Assembly: GCA_012934845.2 (NCBI GenBank)
Contig: WNNJ02001359.1
Coordinates: 1-64,000, forward strand
DNA: 64,000 nt
DNA from: Pomphorhynchus laevis
Taxonomy: Eukaryota; Acanthocephala; Palaeacanthocephala; Echinorhynchida; Pomphorhynchidae
Direction: 5' to 3'
Position numbers and translations under genes: made by a program
Part shown: one piece after another, positions 48,001 to 60,000 of the stretch
Position numbering within the stretch: the stretch's first letter is position 1
How the letters are laid out: the number at the start of each line of letters is the position of its first letter
Notes under the pieces: generated by a model
What the model saw: the letters and a program-made list of their open reading frames with translations, nothing else
Told to the model about the DNA's origin: nothing
Database searches by the model: none

Positions 48001-51000
48001 ATACAAAGCAAATTGTTTATTATCCATAAAGTTTTATAATAAAGAGTTATAAATGATTGTTATATAAGATTTTATATAATTTATATCAAGTAAAATAAAA
48101 AATTGAAATTGAAAATAAAAGTCAACATTTATGAATATCATTTTTATATCTAAAAATGATATTCAACTTCTATCTGTAAAACGAAATAATTGCAACTCTT
48201 CCTAATACCGATATATTAAGATTCACAATATTACATTTAATTTTTATTTTGATGCTGAAATATTATATTATATTATATATTTTAATATTTATATTATTTT
48301 TATATAATATTAAGTAGCGCTAAACATTTTAATTAAAAATTATATTTAGATTTCATAGTATCAAAAAAATCACATCAAAAAATCAATTTAATTTGCTATT
48401 TAATAATTATATTATGAATAATAACATCGTTTGATCCTTAAACTGGTGATATGATTATTAATTTCATATTTATTCATTTATATGATTTGTAATATTCATT
48501 ATTCAATATTATTTGTTATTTATTTCATATTATTCATTAATTTTTCTCATAATTAATTTTATTCATTTTATTTTTAAAAAGTTAACAATTGATCATCGCT
48601 TTAGGCCAAATAAATGCCGGATTTGCCTTCGTTACGTTTTCTGAGCTATCACAAGCCGCTAATTGTATTCAGAATTTGAATGGAAGCAAACTTGGAGGTA
48701 TGTGTTAATTAAATCAGCCTTTTGAATTTAAGTCAAACGTATTAGTAAAATAATATTTATTTTACTAATTAAAATATAAGTATTTTCTTGTATGCTGCAT
48801 ATGTACTCGTAGATATATTATATATAGACTCGTATAAATAATAATACGATAATGAATAATGTATAATCTATAAAAGACTTTTATCTTTTCTAATATGCAT
48901 TAAACAATTTGTATTATTTACCTGTCTTTCATTTACCTGTATCTCATTTCATTATTATTGAACAAACAATCAGTCTTGCTGGAGTGTGATACATTCAAGA
49001 CTTTGCCATGAGCCCAGAACAAAACGGACGCCGATCTAAATAAGTTGTTCCGTATTAGGAAAATATGTTCTAAGGGTCATAATTATCAGGTGAAATTTAT
49101 CTTATTGTGCACGCAATGAGAAAACGTGGATATACACGCAGACAGATTAGGACTAAGAGCACAAAATACGTATCTTGTATACAGATATGTAAGGAAGAGC
49201 CAAACGCTAAAATTAATCCAGAAGAAAGGAACATTAAAGTATAAAGAACTAAATGATTTATTTGACTATCACAATGCTTTTTACATAATTAGTAAAGACA
49301 TTATTAGTAAATATATAATATTAATAATATTAATAACATTTATTCAAATGATGATACAATTCCGCGTGAATGTTTAGTAATCATATAAGCTAGACTCGGA
49401 AGAAGGACGAAAAAGACTTTTAGATGCCGTTTATTTATCACTATGACTCTTTAGTGCCAGTTCCCTCCCACTGCTGGATGCAGAGGAGGACTAGCAGACG
49501 ACTCTATTAAAGAATCAAGTGCATGATGCACTAGAAAATCTCTTGTAGCATTATCTAGAGTGCTGAATTAGCACTACCGCTACACCAAATAGCATCATTA
49601 GCGCAAGAGCACTGGCAAATGCCAGCGCAAGGTATCTATAAATCAGCTTATTTCTAATGTGAATTTAATCAAATGATGATGCCATTCCGCGTGAATTTTT
49701 AGTAATTATGTAAGCCAGACGCGGAAGAACAACGAAAAGCACTGCTAGATACCGCTCCGTCATCACTATGACTCATCATAGTGCTTTTACTAATGATCCA
49801 ATTTGGTGAAGCGGTAGTGCTAATTCAGCGCTCAATGATGATGTCACTAGAGATTTTCTAATGCATAATTCACATGATTATTTGATAGAGCCGTCTGCTA
49901 GTCCTCCTCTGCATCCAGCAGTGGGAGAGAACTGGCACTGAAGAGTCATAGTGATGACGAAACGGTATCTAGCAGTGCTTTTCGTTGTTCAGCCGCGTCT
50001 GGATCAGCACAAGTGTACGAAGTAAGCAGATAATAAGGGTCAAATCGTGAAATGCAGGTATAGGCCAGCAGCTGATTATACTCACTCAGGCTGATTAGTA
50101 GCATCCTGCTGTATAAAAAAAAGGAACAACACATGTTAGGATAATTTGCCACAATCAGAAGAATTTATACATATATTTTCGAGTATTCATTCATTAGCTT
50201 GAAATCGTGACCAGTCTTTAATTTTTGGGGTTGACTATAGTATATTTGAATAAATTTTTCTAAGGTTTAAGTATTCTGTATTTATTCAATCAATAAATAA
50301 TATTTTCAAATCAATTATATGCATTATAAAAAATTAAACATGAACATACATTATATTAATTTTAACATTTTATATTTTATATATAGCACAAAATATTCAT
50401 AAAAAGGGATATTTTTTATAAGGTGAGACTAATAAAAGAAGGTTATATATTGTGACTACATAAGACTGATTATAATTTTTATGAATAATTATTATAATTA
50501 TTAAATCACTTCACATTCCCCAATAGGATTGAATGACGTGGTACAAGGAATTGGCGGAAGTAGTATAGTACATAATAAACAACTATATTATAATAATCCG
50601 GTTAAACGCAAACCAAGAAGTCATGGTGATAAAAGGAATAGGAAAAATAGAGTTAAAAATATTAAAAAAGATATGTATATAAATGAACAATTAGAAATAT
50701 TAAAACAACTTTTAAGTGATAATAAGCTAAAAGATCTTTATGTAAATATAAGAAGTTTTTCTAAAAATATCATTTGTTCAATAAATCAAAAATTAATTAA
50801 CGACTATGATAGGCTAAGTTGTATAATAGACAGTTATTGTAATACAAAATACTATAATCATACAATAAATGTAAATAATAACAATAGAAAATATACATTA
50901 ACCATAAACTTCATTAATAAATGTATAGATAACATAAATATATCCGGACTTTTAAATAATTCTAAAAGTAAAGAAATAATAGGGTCAGATTTAAGTAAAT

Positions 51001-54000
51001 ATATTCTTAAAATAAGGTATAAACTCCTACCACAATTAGGACGAAAAATATTTGTAATTATAATTAAGAATTAATTTCAATATGTAACGATGATATTAGA
51101 AACATAATAGAAACAGAATGCAATCGTAAAAGTCTTGGTTTTGATAAAATAAATGAACATATATGTACCCATAATCTAGAATTAATTGAAAATTGTGAAT
51201 TAAGAAAGCTGTTATCAAAAGGGAAAAATATAGATTAAATAATAACAACAACATAAATTAAATTTACAACTCGTTATATAATAACTTAAATGATTACTCT
51301 AGTAAGCTGATTAATAGTGAAAGCTCGAATATATCTAAGATAAACATTTGGAAAGATTATAATATTTGATGAATTAAAAATAAAATGAAAATAACAAACA
51401 ATTACAAAAGGAAAGATAAAATTACTAAAGATATGTATAAAGAACTTATTAAATTAAAGGATAACTGTATACTAACAACTATTGATAAAGCCAGTAATAA
51501 CTTTGTCATCATATTCAAAAAGCTTTATGATGAAAGAAGGTGATTATAATGATTTTAATGTAAATCCAACATATGAACGTAGTGATTTAAGTTTAGAAAC
51601 AATTATTACAAGTCACTGTTCTATAATGGATAAAAAGGGTATAAAGGTTGAATCAGATAATAAAACTATACCTATATTATATTGGAATCCAAAATTAAAT
51701 AAAAATTCAATAAAACCTAGGTTCATATGTAGTGCGTTTAAATGTTTATTAAAACCACTTTCTGTCTATATGAATAAAATACTTAAAGTAATTAAAGCAC
51801 ACTTTAAAAAATATTGCAAGGTAATCGAAATTAATACTGGTATAAGACACTATCTCAGTATTAATCAAAATATAAATACATACGATTTTAGTACGCTTTA
51901 TACAAATCTAGATTTAGTAGATAGTAAAGAAGCGTTAGTAAAATTAATTAATCTTATATTCGGAAAAAGATATACATATATATGTTATAATAACTATAAC
52001 GCATATCTAACAAAAATTCACCATTAAGTAAATATAAATATATGGATAAAATTAAATTGCTAGAATCCTTAAATATTTTGATAAATCAAAATTATTTAAA
52101 ATTAGGGTCATCTATATTTAGACAAGTAAAATGTGTTCCATTGGGTGGTAATAGTAGCCCAATTATAGCTGACTTGTTTTTAAGCTTTATAGAATATGAA
52201 TTTGTTCATAACGGTGTAAAAACTAAATCTTAACAATATAAATATATGAAATATATGTTTCGATACATTGATGATATATGTGTATTTAATTCTAATAATT
52301 TTTATTCAATTAGTGAACAAATTTATCCAGAAAGCCTTATTCTTAACAAAACCAATATGAATGATAAAGAAGGTGTATATCTAGATATGAACATTAAATT
52401 AACATTAACTAAAACTACTATTAATTTATATCGTAAAGATGACATATTTAAATTTACAAGAAACATATTTTTGCATGAGCATTCATGCATACCATATAAT
52501 ATAAAATATAATATATTAAATAATGAAATTTTAAGAATTGCAACAATATGTAATGATATTGGCTTTCTTCAAAATTCATTTAAATAATTTAATAGATACA
52601 TATTTTAAACTAGGTTACTATAAAAATAACATCAAGCAGAAAATAGTAAAATATATAAATCAACACAATAATATAAAGAATAAATTTGAACTCTTATGTG
52701 GCAAATTTTTATGGATGGATAATAAATAATATACTTTCTATTTGAATAAGATACTAGATAGTTTTATCAGAGGAAATACATCATTAGCATGTATTTGGCC
52801 CCGCTGCTTTATTGGGTAGAGGAGTTAGGGACCGAAACCTGATAGCATAGCAGTTCCTCCTGATGACCTCTAATTCTTATTCTGGTACAACGTCTGTTAT
52901 TTATTAGTCAATTCATAAAAATGGCGTTTATTTTAAATTTCAATTTTTTATTTTAACTTGATTTAAACTATAGAAAATCTAAAAACAATTATTAATTTTA
53001 TTTTTTAATTTTTAAATGTTGATTTAGCATTATTGTGTTTTGTTTATTTTATAATTATATTAAATACGTAGACTCAGTTAGCTGATTTGATCATTTGCAT
53101 GTATTTGCCCCGCGCTTAAATTTTAAAATATTTGAATTTTAGAAAATTATAAACGATTCAAATTTACAAAAGATTCATAAAAATGCATATTTTTATGTCA
53201 TTTTATACTTGCAAAGTTGAACCAAAAGCTTATACATATACAACAAATCAAATCAGCTAACTGAGTATACGTATTTAATATAATTATAAACTAAACAAAA
53301 CATAATAATGCTAAATCAAAATTTTAATAATTAAATAATAAAATTAATAATTGTTTTTAGATTTTCTATAATTTAAATCAAGTTAAAAAATGAAATTTAA
53401 AATAAACGTCATTTTTATGAATTGACTAATAAATAACAGACGTTGTATCAGAATAAGAATTAGAGGTCATCAGGAAGGAACTGCTATGCTATCAGGTTTC
53501 GGACCCTAACTCCTCTACCCAACATAGCAGCGAGGCCAAATACACGCTAACAACGTATTTCCTCCGATAAAACTATCTAGTATCTTATTCTAATACAAAG
53601 TATATTATTTATTATCCATATTATTCATTTTAGTGATAAAGTATTGAGTATTTTTATATCGAAGTGACCTCTAAACACGTATAATAAATCAAATCAGCTA
53701 ACTGAGTCTACGTATTTAATAAAATTATAAAATAAACAAAACATAATAATGCTAAATCAAAAAGTAATAATTAAATAATAAAATTAATAATTGTTTTTAG
53801 ATTTTCTATAATTTAAATCAAGTTAAAATAAAAAATGAAATTTAAAATGAACGTCATTTTTATGAATTGACTAATAAACAACAGACGTTGTATTAGAAAA
53901 CGTATATTTACACATAAAAAATCTGGAAGAATCTTTTCTCCGTATTTGTATCTTTTCATCATTTTAGTTGCTTTTGCGTAAACGAGTTGTGAAGCTGCGC

Positions 54001-57000
54001 CAAAATCTTTGATGGGCAGAACTACTATATCTGCTTCCTTTGTCGACAGTTTGTAAGACCGTCGTCAAATATTTTAAACGTAAAAGAGTGATTTATCACG
54101 CTATGTATATTGTTTACTGCGGAATCTAATTCTTTTGCTTTGAGATCGGAGATTATTTCCAATATTCATTGAATTACCCGTTTCACTAACGTAATGTGCA
54201 TGCCAAACACAACATTCAATTTGTCTTGAAAACATTGCTATGACGTATCATTAGTATTATTTTTAAAAGACAATGGTGCAATTTCAACACAAGTTTCGCA
54301 TATTTTGTTCTCACATGGTTCATATCGGTTTATTTCTGCATATTTTCGAGTATTCATTGGGTAGCTTGAGATCGTGACCAGCCTTTGATTTCTTGGGTTG
54401 ACTATAATATATTTGAATATTTCCGGTCTCAATCCAAGCGGCACAGTAAAACGTTTCCATCAGTAGTTCCATATTGTAATGCTCGCGCTAATAATGTGTG
54501 TACATGTATCAAAGTCGTTCTATAACCGTCTGTATATTAGATAAGATTTGTCTACTTGGACATGGCAAATTTGTTTATGTGTATTTGGCAGTAAATAAAG
54601 TTCTTTTTTTTCGGGATTTAATTTTTAATCACGAAAAAGTCCTTTTTAAACTTATGTTGACAGTCGTAGATCTATAATTCATTTCTTACTTCCTAAAATA
54701 TTTTCTTGTGGACAATGTTTACTATAAATATACGGTTTGTTGTAATTTATTATTGGTGATTTTTCAATGTGCAAAAACAACAAAATTATGCCAATCAAAA
54801 ATAATTTGTGAAATAAAAATTTTATAAAAATTCGTTTGATCTGACTTGCACTTGTGGCAATTGTCCCATGTCTTTATTGCGGCAAATTAGATGTATTTGT
54901 AAACATATTATAATTGTCAATAATATTATTGACATATTATATGCGTAATAATGAATAATATAATTTTTAATAATATTTCATTTTATATTATAAATATTAA
55001 TAAATTACTTTGCTAATAAATGAATATTAAAAAATAATAATATTTTTTGTAATTATCGATTATTATTTTCTACTTATCGATTATTCTCGTTTATTATTAT
55101 GTTATTAATTGGTATTTTTAAATATGTGTTTATATGAAAACCTTACATCAGGATGAACCCTGATATCATCAAGATTAACTCTATAGGCTGTTCCTTCGGA
55201 TGACAACTAATCTCAATTCTAAAACATGGTATATTTTCTATTCATCAATTTATAAAAATGAGTTATAAAAGCATCTTAACTTATAAAATATCTAAATGTT
55301 AGAAAATGTTAAATAATATTCTCAAATAAATCATTAAAATATTTTCAAAAATAAATTTAAACTCTCAAGTAGATGATGTTTATTAATAAAGAGTATAAAA
55401 TACTCCAAATAATCACATTACATAAGACGATATACATCGTGGGCTTTATCTGCTCTTACGATGGTTTGAGCATTAGATACAGAATAACATAAATGCTGCT
55501 GATGATGAATTACAATCTTAATTCTAAAAAATAATTTATTATTTATTCAGTTCAAAAAGTACTAAACTTAAAATGTTTTAATTATAGAAAATCTTAAATT
55601 TTTTAAGATTTATTTTAAAAATTATTTAAGATTTTTTTTTATTATTTTACAAAATGATGCACATCAAAAATAATTTATTTTACGAATCAACTTGCATCGT
55701 CTATTTATATCGTTTTCATGGTAGTAGAGCCATGTGTTTGTATTCTTTATTTATTTTTGATTAATTATAACCTACTAATAACTGCCTTTTTTGCTGATTT
55801 TGTATTCTTGAAATGTAGGACGGATTATAGCTGTTGATTGGAGTGTACCAAAATCAGTTTATCAGCGTTTCCAAACATCATCGGCAGGTTGGTTGTCTAA
55901 TAAATTTTCAATTTAACAGTAGTTTTCTTTGTAGTAACTATTTATTAAATAAATAATTATTTATAATAATATTCCATTTTAATAGTTTTAATATTCCATT
56001 TAATACTTTGCATTTCATAGTAAGGGCTTAATGAATAAACTTGATGTCACCTAATTTCGAGAACACAAGAATATACTTGTGAAATTACATTCACCTTATT
56101 TCGAGTGCATATGGAATTACGAATGACTTTACAATATTACATTATTTGGAGATATTTGTCGAATTATTACTTTACAATATTTGGCAATATTACATTATTG
56201 TTAAATAAATTTTTAATTTTGACAAAAAATATGCTTAAATTTGTAAATGTATATTTTTTTGATTAGATAAAGCAATTTAAATGTCTGATTATAAACAGCT
56301 TTTTAAAACATTAATTCATAATTTATAATATTAAATTATTATAAAATGGTATAAAGTTATTAAATTATTTTATTACTCATATTTGTACTATAATTAAAGA
56401 CTTACTATTAAGATATTTTTTATAAACATTTATATTTAAATATTTAATAATGTTTTTTCTTTTGGAAAGTTATCCCCTTTCGTGATCCGGAGATCTTTTG
56501 CATATTGAATACATATCAGAGACATATTAGAAATGACCACAATTTAATTATAATTTTTTATATAGATACAATTATCTTAGATAATTGGAAAGTTATCCTT
56601 GTTATTGACCGGAGATCTTTTGCATATTGCATACATATCAGAGACATCTCAGAAATGACCACAATTTATTTTATCCTTGATAATTAATGATATAATGACT
56701 AACTAATGATTATAATTTTTCCATTTTTGATTAAACGCAATATAAAAGTTGTATATGACTATACTTTATACCATATTTATATAAATTTAAAAGCATTTAA
56801 AGAAAATTAATAACTTTATATTTACCATCTATTACTATTGTTTTTCTTATGGTAAGCTGAGGGAATAAATCGTATAATTTATGAAAATAAATGTTATTCA
56901 AAATTCGTGAATTGATTTTTGGCTTATTGACCTAAAGCTTAACAATCTATTAATCGGTTAGCTCATATATTACAATGTAACATTATCAAGCTAATCTATT

Positions 57001-60000
57001 TTAATTAGCTTTGGAAATTTAAAACCGAAGACATTAACAATGTGATATTTCTTTTGTTATGCCATTTTCCCGCTTCATTATCTCTTTGAAATTGTTAGCT
57101 GCTTCTAAAAATTCTTCCTAAAATTATGTTAAAAACGTTATATTAAAATGAATTCAATAAAATTTAAATTGGAAAGCGTCCAATATACAATATGATAATA
57201 TTTATAAAAAATATTAATAATATAAAGGAATATAAATAATAAATTATAAATGAATTGTTATGTTATCATTTTAATTATAAATACGATAATAGTTCAATTA
57301 ATTGATTTTACATTTTAAACCGCTTTCTAATTTTTTGCATTTCCAAAATACATAATTATTTGTTTATTAAACATGAACTGACGTTCATGCTTATTTGTTT
57401 TTAAACATATTATTTGTTTTTTATTTTAAATTACTAAATTATTTACATAATTATTAATAATTATTTAATAGTTTTTCATTATAATTATTTACATCATTAT
57501 AATTATGAGCAACTTAAAAAACTATTTTGAATTTAAATAAGATAAAATGTAGACATGTCTTCATTAATTGTCTTACACATTTATAAACTTTTGTTAATTT
57601 ATTAAATATTGAAGTAATTGTGAACTGTAATAAAGTAATTTATAATTATTTGGTAATTTATTTTAATAATAAAGTAATCGTAACTTATTCATTTATAAAC
57701 TTTTGTTAATTTATTAAATATTGAAGTAATTGTGAACTGTAATAAAGTAATTTATAATTATTTGGTAATTTATTTTAATAATAAAGTAATCGTAACTTAT
57801 TCATTTATAAACTTTTGTTAATTTATTAAATATTGAAGTAATTGTGAACTGTAATAAAGTAATTTATAATTATTTGGTAATTTATTTTAATAATAAAGTA
57901 ATCGTAACTTATTCATTTATAAACTTTTGTTAATTTATTAAATATTGAAGTAATTGTGAACTGTAATAAAGTAATTTATAATTATTTGGTAATTTATTTT
58001 AATAATAAAGTAATCGTAACTTATTCATTTATAAACTTTTGTTAATTTATTAAATATTGAAGTAATTGTGAAATGTAATAAAGTAATTTATAATTATTTG
58101 GTAATTTATTTTAATAATAAAGTAATCGTAACTTATTCATTTATAAACTTTTGTTAATTTATTAAATATTGAAGTAATTGTGAACTGTAATAAAGTAATT
58201 TATAATTATTTGGTAATTTATTTTAATAATAAAGTAATCGTAACTTATTCATTTATAAACTTTTGTTAATTTATTAAATATTGAAGTAATTGTGAACTGT
58301 AATAAAGTAATTTATAATTATTTGGTAATTTATTTTAATAATTAAGTAATCGTAACTTATTCATTTATAAACTTTTGTTAATTTATTAAATATTGAAGTA
58401 ATTGTGAACTGTAATAAAGTAATTTATAATTATTTGGTAATTTATTTTAATAATTAAGTAATCGTAACTTATTCATTTATAAACTTTTGTTAATTTATTA
58501 AATATTGAAGTAATTGTGAACTGTAATAAAGTAATTTATAATTATTTGGTAATTTATTTTAATAATAAAGTAATCGTAACTTATTCATTTATAAACTTTT
58601 GTTAATTTATTAAATATTGAAGTAATTGTGAACTGTAATAAAGTAATTTATAATTATTTGGTAATTTATTTTAATAATAAAGTAATCGTAACTTATTCAT
58701 TTATAAACTTTTGTTAATTTATTAAATATTGAAGTAATTGTGAAATGTAATAAAGTAATTTATAATTTTTTGGTAATTTATTTTAATAATAAAGTAATCG
58801 TAACTTATTCATTTATAAACTTTTGTTAATTTATTAAATATTGAAGTAATTGTGAACTGTAATAAAGTAATTTATAATTATTTGGTAATTTATTTTAATA
58901 ATAAAGTAATCGTAACTTATTCATTTATAAACTTTTGTTAATTTATTAAATATTGAAGTAATTGTGAACTGTAATAAAGTAATTTATAATTATTTGGTAA
59001 TTTATTTTAATAATAAAGTAATCGTAACTTATTCATTTATAAACTTTTGTTAATTTATTAAATATTGAAGTAATTGTGAAATGTAATAAAGTAATTTATA
59101 ATTATTTGGTAATTTATTTTAATAATAAAGTAATCGTAACTTATTCATTTATAAACTTTTGTTAATTTATTAAATATTGAAGTAATTGTGAACTGTAATA
59201 AAGTAATTTATAATTATTTGGTAATTTATTTTAATAATAAAGTAATCGTAACTTATTCATTTATAAACTTTTGTTAATTTATTAAATATTGAAGTAATTG
59301 TGAACTGTAATAAAGTAATTTATAATTATTTGGTAATTTATTTTAATAATAAAGTAATCGTAACTTATTCATTTATAAACTTTTGTTAATTTATTAAATA
59401 TTGAAGTAATTGTGAACTGTAATAAAGTAATTTATAATTATTTGGTAATTTATTTTAATAATAAAGTAATCGTAACTTATTCATTTATAAACTTTTGTTA
59501 ATTTATTAAATATTGAAGTAATTGTGAACTGTAATAAAGTAATTTATAATTATTTGGTAATTTATTTTAATAATAAAGTAATCGTAACTTATTCATTTAT
59601 AAACTTTTGTTAATTTATTAAATATTGAAGTAATTGTGAACTGTAATAAAGTAATTTATAATTATTTGGTAATTTATTTTAATAATTAAGTAATCGTAAC
59701 TTATTCATTTATAAACTTTTGTTAATTTATTAAATATTGAAGTAATTGTGAACTGTAATAAAGTAATTTATAATTATTTGGTAATTTATTTTAATAATAA
59801 AGTAATCGTAACTTATTCATTTATAAACTTTTGTTAATTTATTAAATATTGAAGTAATTGTGAACTGTAATAAAGTAATTTATAATTATTTGGTAATTTA
59901 TTTTAATAATAAAGTAATCGTAACTTATTCATTTATAAACTTTTGTTAATTTATTAAATATTGAAGTAATTGTGAACTGTAATAAAGTAATTTATAATTA

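Noticed and set aside
49126-49377. 83-codon plus-strand frame as a PLE N-terminal domain
   Set aside because: No GIY-YIG or zinc-finger residues are visible and it overlaps the truncated MITE-like copy.
52800-52900. Possible hammerhead ribozyme in the PLE tail (CCGAAAC and CTGATGA boxes)
   Set aside because: The boxes are in the wrong order and distance for type I, II or III folds, and stems I and II could not be paired. Hammerheads are known in PLEs, so a covariance search is still reasonable.
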